Shown piece after piece: positions 22,553 through 33,739 of a stretch of DNA of 64,000 nt (position 1 is the first letter of the stretch; each line of letters starts with the position of its first letter). The notes under the pieces are model-generated. The model made no database searches and was not told the origin of the DNA. It saw nothing but the letters and a program-made list of their open reading frames with translations. The stretch comes from Pratylenchus scribneri (lineage: Eukaryota > Nematoda > Chromadorea > Rhabditida > Pratylenchidae), in NCBI GenBank assembly GCA_030063045.1, contig JAQSEB010000151.1:1-64000 (forward strand), given 5' to 3'. Position numbers and translations under genes: made by a program.

Positions 22553-23069
22553 TGTCGGTAGATGGGTCTTTGGGGAATGAATGAGGAAGGAAGGCAATTC
22601 CTAGACTCGTTTTTCCCCTTCTTTTCCAACAAGAAAAAGCGAATTAATAAATTTATCACGAATAAAAATATTTAGCGAATCAAAATAAATGGAAAAGGGA
22701 TCGCAAGCTAACAGTGGAGTAAGGAAGGGAATAGTCAAAGTGAAGGTGGGAATCAAGTGAAGTTGGGAGTCAAGTGAAGTGAGGAATTAGGCAAAATTCC
22801 TCGGTTTATATAGGGCCAGAAATGGGGCGTATTTTGGACAAAAACATTCCAAAAATGGGCGTGTTGTTTGTGTCAATAAGCTTATTTGGAAAAAACATTC
22901 CAGAAAGAACAATGATTGATCACAAAAACACAAATAGAATGGAAAATATATGAGTCATCAATTGGGTCGAGAAATGAGGAAAATAAATTCCAATCCAAGA
23001 AGGGAAGAAAAAATGAGGGAAACAAATTCTAAGTCCGGGAAAGGAAAATAAAGATCGTTTTCCACGACA
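22553..23069 (-). repeat. LTR (5' LTR of the minus-strand element)
   Basis: 517 bp, TGTCG...CGACA, same as 19641-20157. The primer-binding-site-like TGGTGCCGCT follows on the minus strand. Confidence 0.95.
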
Positions 23070-24599
23070 CATCCGATCAACATTTATGCGTCCGATAAAT
23101 ATTTATGAGTCCCATGATCCCAAAATATTTTTATGCGTCCCAACAATTTTTATGCGTCCAATGTAAAAAATGCTAAATTTAATTTTGCCTCAAATATTTA
23201 ATTTTTTTTTGAATAAATTAATTGTTGTTAATTTTTTTAGCATTAGACTCTTAAAAAATTAATTGGAAGCATAAATGTTCGAATCCAACTCAGAAGAACT
23301 GCAACAAAAAAGACCAACAACCTAAAAAACTACTAATTTTTAATTTTTCAGAACTCTCCGCCCCATCGCTTCGCGACATTTATTCCGTTCAATCCCATGC
23401 TCCGAAGCCCTAACCTTAACCCTAAACCACTAGTGTATGCGTCTTCTGGGTGGGTGTTGGTTCTGGGTATATCCCAAATATTCGGGTAAAATTAATTTTA
23501 CACTTTTTATTCGTTGGACGCATAAAAATATTTTGGGACGCATAAAAATTGTTGGGACGCATAAAAATATATTGGGACTCATAAATATTTATCGGACTTA
23601 TAAATGTTGATTGGACGCGTAAATGTTGATCGGACGCTGGACTAGAAAAGAACCGTATTTTTTTCTAAAAATTATTAAAAATCAAGGAAAAGAGAAAAAT
23701 AAAAATTTTTTTATAGTAATGTAGAGGAGAGGCTTTACTCTATATCCTAAAAATACATTTAAATTATTTGGATAGCTCTATAGTTTTTTTATTAGCAGAC
23801 TGCTTTCACACTTCTTGTCTTTTACCACCCAACTGGATTCGACATCATCGAAAACGTTAAATATATATTTTTAGCAAAAAATGGGATAGAAGTATTATTA
23901 CCATTGAGATTAATTCCTTACTATTTACTATAAAAATATTGTTTAATGCATTGAGTCTTTAAATTTTCAGTGAAAACATGTAAAACTGGAGAGCATGCTT
24001 GGGGATGGCAGGGAAAAGGATTTATGAAAATGAAAACAGCTACCGGAGGACCATATGGATTCAATTCAGAAATATATCAAGTTATGCCATCCGACACAAA
24101 ACCGAAAAAGAATCCACCAAAATAGTTCAATTCAGATACATATTCAGACATTGATTTGGTAGAATAAATATGTTTTAGATATTTGATTTTTTCCTATATA
24201 ATTCCCCTTAAATTTGTTGAATGTTAATGTTTTTTTTCTGTGAATTTTTTGAATAATTCGATTTATACCCTACAAAAATAATGCATTGTTTTTCCGTTCA
24301 ATAAAAGTGTTGAAAAATTTTTGTAGCTTATTATGGCCTAAACAATTCCTTAAAAGTCACATATGAAAGCAATAAGAACATAAATAATAAATAGTAATTT
24401 TAGGGGAAAAATTGAAAAAAAATTAATTGATTTGCTTGCATTTATCTTCTATACAAATATGGCCATTTAAAAATAGCCAAATTAAATGTTTATTTGAAAA
24501 GTTTATATCGATGAAAAAATTTGTGAATTAATTTATTCCATTAAACTATGAAATATTAAAATAACTCCCTTAATTAGAATTTCTAATATTTTTATTAAA

Positions 24600-25113
24600 T
24601 TAAAGTTTATTTAGCTGTCAATGAGCCCCATAGATGAAAATATTCACATTTTTTTGGAATTTTGATTATTTTTGTTTGCGGATTTTGGCCAAAGTTTCTC
24701 ACTTTCAACGGTTTGAGGCATCGTAAATCATATTTAAGATTCAAAAGTTAACACTGAATTTTGACTTTTTTTGTCGAATGTTTGAATATCTGTTTTCTAT
24801 TTTTAAGCTAAATTCAAATTTTATTTGCTATTTATTTAAATGAATGAAAAATTTTTCCTCTGGATTAAAAATTTTAATCTTTAACCAAATTTCCCTTTAA
24901 AATTATTTCATTCAAATTTTCAAAAATTAAAACACTGAATTTTGGCATTTTTTTGTGGAATGTTTGAATAACTTTTGTTATTGCCATTTTAAGTCAAATC
25001 CAAAATAAATTCGCTGTTTATTTAAAGTAGTGAAAAATATTCTTTTCATTCATTTTTCCTTTGAATTAAAAATTTTCAATTTTTAATCAAAGCTTCTCTT
25101 TAAAAGTATTCAA
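24600..25113 (+). promoter_or_regulatory. Duplicated 5' flank of papain-like copy 2
   Basis: Two head-to-tail partial copies (24600-24895 and 24905-25113) of the same flank seen at 13860-14226. Each contains an AACACTGAATTTTG block, a GAATGTTTGAATA block and a TTTCCTCTGGATTAAAAATTTT-type block (in parts). The second ends at the start codon. Confidence 0.55.
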
Positions 25114-28100
25114 ATGAAGCTGACCCTAATAATTGTAATTTGTCTATTCCAATTGGCCATCCTTTCGGATGTGGATGCGGGAGGACCAAAAGCAAAAAAA
25201 GCACCAAAGCCTCAGCGAACTGCCGCTGAAATTAAAGCAGCAAAAGATAAAAATAAACCGCCGGAAAGTCAAATTAACGCAGCAAAAGCCAAAAGTAAAG
25301 CAGAAAAATCACAAGCGAGAATAGAGAGAAAAGAAGCCAGGAAAGAACAATGCGTGGTAAATATTTTATTATATAAATGACTGGTGTGTTTTTGTTTTAA
25401 TATGTATTAGATTAAATGATTAGTTTGTCATTGCTCCTCTCATCTTAATATTAATTCTGGGAATTGGTTAATTCTTAGAGAATAAACTAGAGGCTGATTT
25501 TCTAGCTAAATTTGAGAATTTTAGGCAATCTAAACACCTTCAAATAAGCTCAATCGATTCGGCATTGTCGATTTAATTTTTTCAATTTCAAAACTGTATT
25601 GGCATACTTTGAAAAATTGAACCACAGTTTTAACACAAACGGGTTTTGGTTAATTAACTTTTATTTAAGCCTTAAAAATCGGCTTTAAATTTAAATTTCT
25701 AAGAATAAATCGACCATGCCAAATTGAATAAACCTATTCTCATATCTGAATGAGATTTCAAAAAATTTCTAGCCTTGCCTGGCTTCAAAATAGGAAAATA
25801 TATCCATTCTATTAGGAAAAAGGATAAAATATGAATATAATATAAAGAAATCATAGGACTAATTAAAAGGTACACCTCATTTGGCCACATTTTATGGTCT
25901 AAAAAATGTTGATTTCTGACTGATTTCATCAATTTTAATTCCAATATTTTAAAATTCTCCGATTTGTAAAATTTTTTAAAAATATTCTAATTAATTAGAT
26001 GAGAGTGACCGTGGCTAATGAGTTAAAATATTTCCCTTAATTTTGTTTCTTTTCACAGATGGGCTTCCATAAATGGAGCCAAGTGAATAAGAGAAAGAAG
26101 AAAAAGCCTAAAAAGAAGTCTCCCGAACAAAAATCCAAAGAAGTGAAGCCCAAAAAGAAGTCTTTCAAAGAAAAATCCAAAGAAGTGATGAAAAAGATAG
26201 TCCCAGGGTCATCATCATCATCAAAAAAGAAAGCAAAAGAAGTGAAGAAGAGTGTTGATGGAAAGGAATTGCAAAGGGGAAAAGCGAAGAGTTGTCGTTG
26301 GGATCTGAAGCCATATTTCAACAATCGGCCAACGCACAAAGAACCAGGTTGTTTTTTTGAGAGCAGATATGCTTTTTATATATTATATTTAATAATAATG
26401 CAAACTATTTCCCTTTACAGAAGCATACGTTTGCCAGGCAATGATGGTGGCAATGGCAGTGGAAACAATGTATGCAATGAGGAATAAGCCGGCGCATCCA
26501 TATGATATCAGTGTGCAAGCCATTCTCGATTGTTATACACCCGAAAAATGCCTTCATAAAGAAGGAGAGCCAAAAGACAGAACAAAATTGGAAGGCTGCG
26601 CTCCAAGAGAAATATTGCAGTAAGTATATATACTATATATATTCATAAATTTAATTAGGCATTAAATCTCTAATATAATAGTTTAAGAGATTTATAAGCT
26701 TGTTTTAGGGGTTTTTTATGTGTTAAAAATTATAAGAGAATATTTTCTGAAATTTATTAAACATATTTTTTCTTACAATCAAAATCTGGCCCCCAATAGA
26801 TTTTTATGAATTTCTTTTGTAGTCGTGAAAAAGAAAATAATTTTTTTTAAAAATTTAAATGGTAAATTCATAAATTGATCAAATTTGGATTTTTATTTTG
26901 CACATTGTATTTTTAAAAATTAATTTTAGTAAAATGACGAATTTTGATGAGGACGATACAGCATATGCCATTTATTTGCATGCAAATGACTATCATAAAC
27001 AGTTAAATCATCCCAAAAGTGACTTCAAACAAAATTGCCATGCACCGGATGTAAGCAGAGCAAATTTTAAACTATGTCTTAAATCTAAAAATTTTCAGAG
27101 CGATTCGCACAAATGGGCTAAAGGCTACTTCAATTATAAAATGTGGTTTTCAAAAGAGCATTTATTGTCCGTATCAGAATTAGGCAAAAATGACAAGGAC
27201 AAGAAACAACAAACTAATCCTACAAAAAAAGAAAAACAAAAAAATATAAGAGGTAAAAAATTTGACGGGGATGCTGCGCCCCAATTTGTTGCCGGACGGA
27301 TTTAGCGAAAATTCCTCAATATTTTAACCGATTTTGATGAGTTTTTGCTATCAAATTAAAGAGAAGATTGTAGGCTATATATTATTTATAATTTTATTTA
27401 AATCGATTCAGAAATGATCAAGTTTTGCCAATAAAAACCACTAAAAATTCACCAATTCTTATTAAAATTGTTTTAAATGTTTTTTATGGGCACAATTCCA
27501 TCAATTATGAATTATTTTTAAATAAAATTAATATAATTTGATAGCCAACAGTCTCTTTTTAATTTGATATAAAAATTCTTGATGAATTTTATTAAATGGG
27601 GCCAAATTGACTTGACCAAGTTGGGCCCCAAGAACATAAAATATTATTATTATTTTTACAGATGGTGCAAATAAGATAGATTCTCGGCTTAATCAAGATC
27701 GAAAAGTTTATGACAAATCAAAAACAACGAGTCTTCAGGTGATGATGAATCTTCTTCGGAATGGTCCTTTCATTGCTGGTAGGTTATATTTATAATATAT
27801 ATTTTTTAATTAAATAAAATAGAAATTAATTTTATAAACTCTGAAAAATTTATTATTCAATAAATTTTTTGCATATTTTTTATTTGTAGTCACAAAAATA
27901 AGCCAAAGATTGGAACGATATAAATTGGACAATGAGGATGACCTCAATGACCTGTCAAGGGCATTCGACACGGAATCGGACCCGGGTGAAAAGATGATGG
28001 AGAGCCTCACCCATGATTTCTTCGTGATTGGCTATGTGAAGCCGGCGCAATCTGATGAAATCTATTTTTTAGGTATTTTTTTTGTAGTGAATCGGGGTGG

Positions 28101-28680
28101 AACTATTATGGCCTAAACTTAGTAATTTGGTACACAAGATGAATTCATTTTCAATTAAATAATAATAAGAAATAATAATTTTTTATAATCCTCTTGGTCT
28201 CGTAAAAATTTCAAAAAAAAAAACAAACTTTTTTCATTATTTTCTATGATTATTTGGATTTTAATGAGAGCCTTTAATATTTTTATCTAAAATTTATGTT
28301 GAAAAATAATCTTGATAATTATTGAATTATAAACAAAAAATCAAATTTGGAATATTTTTGTATTCTTTCAAAATTTTTAATTTTGAAATTAATTAATTAA
28401 TCGGCTTATTAATCTCTTATTTATAAACAAAAAAGTAAAAGGGTTTATGACAAGACAATCCATTAATATTATTTATTATATTTTTTCAGTCAAAACATGC
28501 ATCTTTAGAGAAAAAGGAGGATGGGGATGGCAGGGAAAAGGATTCATGAAAATGAAAACAGCAAGCGGTGGACCATACCATTTTAATCAAGAAATATACC
28601 AAGTGATGCCATCCAATACAAAACCGAATCCAAGTCCAACTCCATCAGTTTCTTCGCATTCAGGCACACATTCCAGTTAG
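25114..28680 (+). CDS. Secreted lysine-rich protein with divergent papain (C1A) fold, copy 2, probable pseudoenzyme
   Basis: Eight exons in consistent phase: 25114-25356, 26059-26347, 26421-26619, 26930-27050, 27099-27252, 27662-27778, 27890-28072, 28490-28680 (498 aa). Residues 1-22 are a signal peptide (MKLTLIIVICLFQLAILSDV), followed by a Lys/Ala/Pro-rich basic region instead of a normal cathepsin propeptide. The papain-like part has a Cys in the catalytic position (YVCQAMMVAMAVETMYAMR, cf. CWAF), AILDCY (cf. LVDC), GCAPR (cf. GCNGG), a GP motif (RNGPFIAV), THDFFVIGYVK (catalytic-His context) and WGWQGKGFMKM (cf. WGEKGY). The catalytic Asn is Thr (VKTC) and WAF is lost, so proteolysis is doubtful. 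A second acidic/Lys-rich insert follows exon 4. Polyadenylation signal-like AATAAAGTG at ~28808. A secreted binding or regulatory role is inferred only. Confidence 0.75.
25490..25790. repeat. Foldback element in intron 1 of papain-like copy 2
   Basis: Arms CTCAATCGATTCGGCATTGT and its diverged inverted copy (CCATGCCAAATTGAATAAAC) with the matching tips CTAGAGGCTGATTTTCTAGC and TTTCTAGCCTTGCC. Same family as 17130-17400. Confidence 0.65.
27265..27640. repeat. Foldback element in intron 5 of papain-like copy 2
   Basis: Tips GCGCCCCAATTTGTTG and CAAGTTGGGCCCC. The arms share ATCAAATTAAAGAGA and its reverse TCTTTTTAATTTGAT. Same family as 18150-18570 in the equivalent intron of copy 1. Confidence 0.7.
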
Positions 28681-31385
28681 AAATATAACTTTTAAGTATG
28701 CAATTATATTTTCTATATTCGCCAATATATATTTATTCAGAATTTTTTTTTAAATTTTCGGATGAATGAATAATTCCTTTTCTATTTATTTATTTTTATT
28801 CAATAATTATAATAAAGTGTTGATTTAGTTGTTATATATGTATTTTTTGAGGCTAAATATAAATATGGCCTAAATAATCACAAAATTCCCACTTGAATAT
28901 AAATATAAAGTAAATATAGTCAGCGGTTGCGCGATATCTCATTCATCAGAGGTGCGGGAATAAGATGGAAGGAATATTTAGGATGGAAATCGGAATATGT
29001 TCGAGGTTTTTAGAATTGGAGTCTTGGTCTTAAACTTAACAGAGGCTCAATTTCGAATTTTTTTTTATAATTATTTTCAGAGTGAATTTAGATTTTTTAC
29101 CTAAATTGCAGTTCAAAGTTATAGAACACGGAAAAGTTGATAAAATTTGATATATGATATTGTCGGAATTGTAAACTGTGATTAATTCAATTGCAAAATT
29201 GTAAAAATTTTACAAATGTTGCCAGCGGACTGAGCCATGAATAACTTTTATAAAAACTAAACTAGGAACCTTTAAATTTAAAATGCCCAACCCTTTCCAG
29301 AACGACTCATTTATTCATCAACAGAAGTATATTTTAAACTGGTCAAGCTTTGCTCGACTAGTTTTAAACGTGTTACGACATTTTCTTACTTGAGAATTGT
29401 GGATGAAACAGTCTGATGCAGATGATGGAGGCATAAATTTAGCTAAAAATGTTATTAAAAGGATTGGCCAATTTTGAATATTCATCAAATTATGGCCAAA
29501 AAATTCTGGTTTAATTAAAAAGTTTTCTGTGGTCATTTTCGGCAATAAATGGTTGAATATTCAACATTTTCAAGTGTTTTTGATATCATTTTGTAATTAA
29601 TTTTGTGCCTAATTAAATTATACAAACATAGCCATAGCAGCTTTACCACCATCGGCAACAGACCATTTCGTCCGAATTGTCGCGTCCGTAATTGTCGAAT
29701 CAAATCCAAAATTAATAGCATTGCGCGCATTAGGATTCTGTTGATGAATTCCATTGATTGCTTTTTCGTTAGTTAAGGATTGCTTAATTTGTATGATGTC
29801 CATCTTTTGGAAATAGAAAATTATTCACCCTTTTATTAGCTAATGATATGAGTAATAATTCGGTCCGATAATTTTTTAATAAACAATAATTCGTATTTCT
29901 GTGGGCGTCGCAAAAGTCTGCGTCGCAAATGTCGACGGCGCAAATGCTCCGGCGCAAAAGTCGTCGGCGCAAAAGTCGGCGTCGCAAAAGTTCCGGCGCA
30001 AATGTTCCCGTCGCAAATGTCGAATCACCCTTAAATGAATGAAAATGCATTTACTCTTTTATATTTTTTGAATTGCCTGACTCTGATTGAATAAATGATT
30101 GAGGATTAATTATTTTCCCCCTCATTTTCTATTGTTTAAATTTTCTTTTGTAAATTGAAATTTTTTTTTATTAATTTTTAATCCGCATTTGCATTGAATG
30201 ATGTGGGAAATTAACTAAAATTGAACAATAAAAAATTTATTTCCAATAATTAAAATTATATAAAATTTGATTTAAAGAATTTAGAATACAAAAATAATTA
30301 CAAATAAATTATTTAGGTAACAGTAGCAATGTTAATTTTGGGAAAGAAAAGCAGAAATTGAGTCAGAGGCTAAATAACGGGGAATTAATTCTCACAGGCA
30401 AAATTGTTTTAACTTTTGTTTATATAAACAAAATTTATGAAAATTTTAAAATAGTCGACAATAAATGTAGAAAATAAATAATTATCTTTCAAAAACACAA
30501 CAAATTTAGAAATAAACAAATGAACAATGCAACAATAAAACTTTGAATGAAACTTCTATTGAGAAGACCATTCAATTTATCCTCATTTTTCCATCAAATT
30601 TTGCCTTTGTTGATTCTCCTTCTAATTGTTTTCCCAGCAGCAAATTTTAATTTTTTGTAACAAAGATGAATTTATTTCATTATTATGCTGAATCGGTTAA
30701 ACATCCTTTGCTAACATTTCTTTATCAAAAATTTTGTAAACAAATTTTAAAAATTGAATTGTGAATAATTTCAAATTTTAGAATATGAATTTTGATTAGA
30801 TTGATCCAAATGGTTGATAATTTATTAATGAATCCAATTCTATCTGTTTATTCAGCTGAATAATAATTATTATCGAAAATTCAAAGAATTAAATAGAAAT
30901 GAATTTAAAGCAGAGAATTTATTATTTTACGAAAAAAAGTGATTAATTCAAGCATCCAAAAAAAGTCTGTTGAAATTATATGAATATTTCTCCCGAATTT
31001 TTCACCCCAAAAATGAACTGATTTGATTAGGTAAAAAAAATATTAGTTATTTTTTATTTTTCATCTAATATTATCCAATCGTCAACAGTCTAAATTGTCC
31101 CAAAAATTCACAAGTACCTACAAAACTATTTACAATTTATTAATCAAAATTTAAGTCTTTTTGGGTGTAAGTACCATTTTATTCGAATTTAATTCATATG
31201 AAAATTGCATGAATGAGATAAATCCATAAAGCAAAAAATATTGGCAAAAAATCGAAGTGATTGCGATTGAGAAAAGGCATGAGAAGTATATTAATAAAAT
31301 TTGAGAATTGATTAAATAAATAAATAAAAATAAATAGGAAATTGTATGTAGGCCAATATACAATATTTATCTTACTGTTACTTTT
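28681..31385. other. Intergenic region with foldback repeats between papain-like copy 2 and zinc-finger copy 3
   Basis: No supported gene. It holds the 3' end of the papain-like gene, a foldback element at 29385-29700 (ACTTGCGGA-tipped family; GGCATAAATTTAGCTAAAA arm) and a GCGCAAA tandem array at 29905-30022. Bases 30060-31380 are plain AT-rich DNA. Minus-strand frames over the tandem array are repeat artefacts. Confidence 0.5.
29905..30022. repeat. ~15-bp tandem repeat, about 8 units, of (G/C)GCAAA(A/T)GTC type
   Basis: Units such as GTCGCAAAAGTCTGC, GTCGCAAATGTCGACG, GCGCAAATGCTCCG and GCGCAAAAGTCGTCG. The unit resembles the tips (GCGACACTTGCGGA) of the foldback elements at 15791 and 16680, and the array lies about 200 bp beyond another member of that family. 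Confidence 0.9.
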
Positions 31386-32869
31386 CTATTCCTCCTCATT
31401 GTCCCAATAGGCACCTCGTTTGTCTTTATTCGCTTTGGTCGTTGCCAAAAGAATTTGTTTGACGGATTCCTAAAAAAATATAATTATAGATAGTTAAAAA
31501 ATAAATCTAATAAGAAATTTTGTTTTGGCAACTTTTTTAAAGGTTGGGAATTTTTACCCTTATTATCGTGAAAAATTGAAATTATTACTTTGAATGCATT
31601 GAATCGTTGTTGTTCCCGGTGTGCTTTTTGTTTGGCAACATATTCTTCCAATTGTTTATCTGACATAAAAACCACATTGTCCAAATCATTCCACCATTTT
31701 TTCTTGTTCAAATCAATTTGACAAAGTTGCTCCAAAGGATCATCCGTGGCCGTATTTTTCTTTGCTGAATTCGAACTAAAAAATAATATTATTTTATTTA
31801 TTAATTTTTCTTCAGATTTTTAAGAATAATTTTGAATCTAAACACCAATTTGTTAAGTTATCAATTATCATTTAAATATTTGGCCCTTTTGGTAGGTCGA
31901 GCCAATATTTGCCAAATGTAATTTATCTAATGGTAAATATTGGGTTTTGGGGGCTTATCAAAATAAAATTGTAAAAATTATTTATGCCAAATTCATTGTT
32001 TTTTTTTTCAATTTATTTACAATAAAAATTTAATTTTTCTGAAAAATCAAAAGAAAATATTTTTGACAATAATTTAACTTACAAATTTTATTTTTCCCCT
32101 TAATTATAAAATTAAAAACCTTTCCATCGGTTTGTTAAATATATTCTTCTTCTTCGGCACCAAATTCAGTCGCATTTTCCTGTCTTCTGGGCCAGCTGAT
32201 TGATTAAACTTCTCCTCTTCTTTCTCTATTTGAACTGGAAGATGATAAAATTTGTTTATATTTATTTTAAATTTTATAAATTGGTTTTTTCTATTTCGAA
32301 AATTAAAAACCTTTTGCCGCATTTGTCAACAATTTTTCTGCGAATGGCTCCGGCGCCCGTACATTTTTGTTCATATCCAATGATTTTGGTCGGCCACGAC
32401 GACCCATTCTGCGGATAGCCAAACTTTAGATTCAAAATATAAAAATTATCCATTCATATTTTTTACCTTCCCAATTCCACTGGATGATTGTGTTCTCGCA
32501 ATGCCTGCAATTCTCCACTCCTGTGATAAAAGTTTTATGCATCATTTTATTTATTATCCGTTTAATTAAGTGTGTTATTTGCTCTTTAAATTGAGTAATC
32601 AAATTTGTAGGTTTAATACTTTTTAATTTATGCATTATTTTTTATTTAAATTTATTCGGCATATTCATATTCACCAAATTTACTTAATAAAAAAACCTCT
32701 TTTCCCATCTTAGTTGAAAATTGCAAGTGTTTTTCGTGCATTTGAAATAGACAAAATTTTGTGCGCCTTTTATGCTCATTTTATATGCGCCAAATTTGGC
32801 TCGAATATATTCCAACGATTCCTCCTGTTCCACATCATCCAATTGGTCCACTTGACGCCAATTTTTCAT
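31386..32869 (-). CDS. Zinc-finger protein, one C2HH finger plus AT-hook, copy 3
   Basis: Six exons in consistent phase: 32869-32697, 32520-32467, 32408-32311, 32234-32120, 31775-31589, 31469-31386 (236 aa). The N-terminal module starts MKNWRQVDQLDDVEQ. The finger is C44-x4-C49-x18-H68-x-H70 with QLRW after the second Cys. Residues 79-84 (RRGRPK) form an AT-hook core, implying binding to AT-rich DNA minor groove. A Lys/Glu-rich linker follows, then a conserved tail (QLCQIDLNKKKWWNDLDN, MSDKQLEEYVAKQKA, LLATTKANKDKRGAYWD) that is nearly identical to zinc-finger copy 2. It is the only copy whose frame is intact and that has both finger and tail. Probably a nuclear DNA-binding protein; finger superfamily (FLYWCH or WRKY-GCM1) uncertain. 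Confidence 0.78.
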
Positions 32870-33739
32870 TTTGGATCAGTTTTTCAATAATTTTTTTGTG
32901 AAGCACAAAATTCTAGATTCTTTAAAAATGTTATTAAATATCACTTCTTTAACTTTATTTAAAAAGTTTAATTTGAAGAATTTTTTTATTGATGAATGAT
33001 GGAGCCCGAGCGAGTGGAAGTTAATATATGTATTTGATGGTGACAAAATGCCAATAAAAAGAAAATCAAAAATTTGGTGAAATAAGGAGGAAAGAGAAGA
33101 AGGTCGAAGGTGGGTATCATTTTGGTAGCGCAACCTGAATTTGACGTAAATTTTTCCAGAAAATTTCTTCTCCAGTAAGTCGCTTATCTTTATTATTCAT
33201 CAGTCTTGTGTAATAATTTGTCCGGTTTAATGAACAATTATTAAAAAATGAATAGATGTCATTTTTATTTTTTGAATTTGTTAAAATATTTCATCGATCA
33301 AATTCCATGGAAAATCCTCTTGAATAAAATCCATTCGAAGTACAGTACCAATTTTACCAATTTTTGGGAACTTATAATAACACCGACAAAAGTTCAAAGT
33401 CACCGTAAACAAGCATTCTTGGATGCCAAGTTTTTGAGCTTATTAGGAAATGATAAGAAAAAAATTCATCTACTACATGGGATCTGGGTTCTGGGACAAA
33501 GGACGAAATAAAAAATATGACAAAAGAATGACAAATCAAAAAAAAATATTGCGCATTTAATTATATTTATTCCAATCAACAATTTATTTGATAAAAAAAT
33601 GCCATATAATTTCATTTGGTTTCTTAGTCATAAAAAATTAGGCAAAAATTTATTTCTCAATCAACAAGGTCAAAATGGCCAAAAAAAACATTCAAATAAG
33701 AATAAACAAATATTCCGCCCTTCAATCCCATCAATGTGC
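32870..33739. other. 5' flank of zinc-finger copy 3 and 3' flank of the NTF2-like gene
   Basis: Bases ~33030-33110 (minus strand) match 985-1110 upstream of zinc-finger copy 1. The 87-codon plus-strand frame at 33248 has AT-driven composition and no domain. Nothing else is seen. Confidence 0.45.

Larger units (their letters stand above)
19641..23069 (-). mobile_element. LTR retrotransposon, non-autonomous, minus orientation
   Basis: Two 517-bp LTRs (19641-20157 and 22553-23069) look identical by eye, begin TGTCG and end CGACA. They are flanked by a 5-bp duplication CATCC (19636-19640, 23070-23074). On the minus strand, two bases after the 5' LTR, comes TGGTGCCGCT, a plausible tRNA primer-binding site, which sets the orientation. 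The LTR carries a TATATAAAC promoter-like motif on the minus strand. The internal part (2395 bp) has only a short gag-like frame (20658-20996) and tandem repeats; no protease, reverse transcriptase or integrase is visible. It must have moved with proteins supplied by another copy. Identical LTRs imply recent insertion. Confidence 0.93.
19606..23665. mobile_element. Foldback (TCCGATCAACATTTATGCG) element split by an LTR retrotransposon
   Basis: The left arm ends at 19640 and resumes at 23075 (GATCAACATTTATGCGTCC, then ATGCGTCCC units). The right arm (~23508-23665) is its inverted copy (GGACGCATAAAAAT..., GGACGCGTAAATGTTGATC), and the tips share the CTTTTCTAGT block. With the retrotransposon removed, the arms are continuous, so this element was there first. 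The loop (23170-23505) is AT-rich with one CCCTAACCTTAACCC stretch. No coding capacity is seen. Confidence 0.75.
14227..24125 (+). pseudogene. Secreted papain-fold (C1A-like) protein, copy 1, frame broken in exon 1
   Basis: Exons matched to the intact copy: 14227-14500, 14555-14747, 15535-15718, 16495-16627, 17601-17787, 18611-18727, 18969-19148, 23971-24125. Exon 1 gives a signal peptide and Lys/Ala-rich start, then reads TAA at ~14395. The same stretch continues in the +1 frame (INAAKSKSK), so a small deletion has shifted the frame. No GT donor nearby could bypass it. Papain-like landmarks remain downstream: CQGIISAMAVEAMYAIR, AILDCY, GCAPR, a GP motif (KKGPFIAS), HSFLVIGYV and WGWQGKGFMKM. 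The Asn expected in a catalytic VKN-S-W motif is Thr (VKTCK). Intron 7 is 4.8 kb because of nested transposons. Most likely a pseudogene; an assembly error is the alternative. Confidence 0.72.

Noticed and set aside
29784..30050. Minus-strand frame with an R-R-R-L repeat pattern
   Set aside because: It is a direct translation of the 15-bp GCGCAAA tandem array.
33248..33511. 87-codon plus-strand frame
   Set aside because: Background AT-rich composition, no domain, no exon partners, and it lies behind two convergent or opposite genes.
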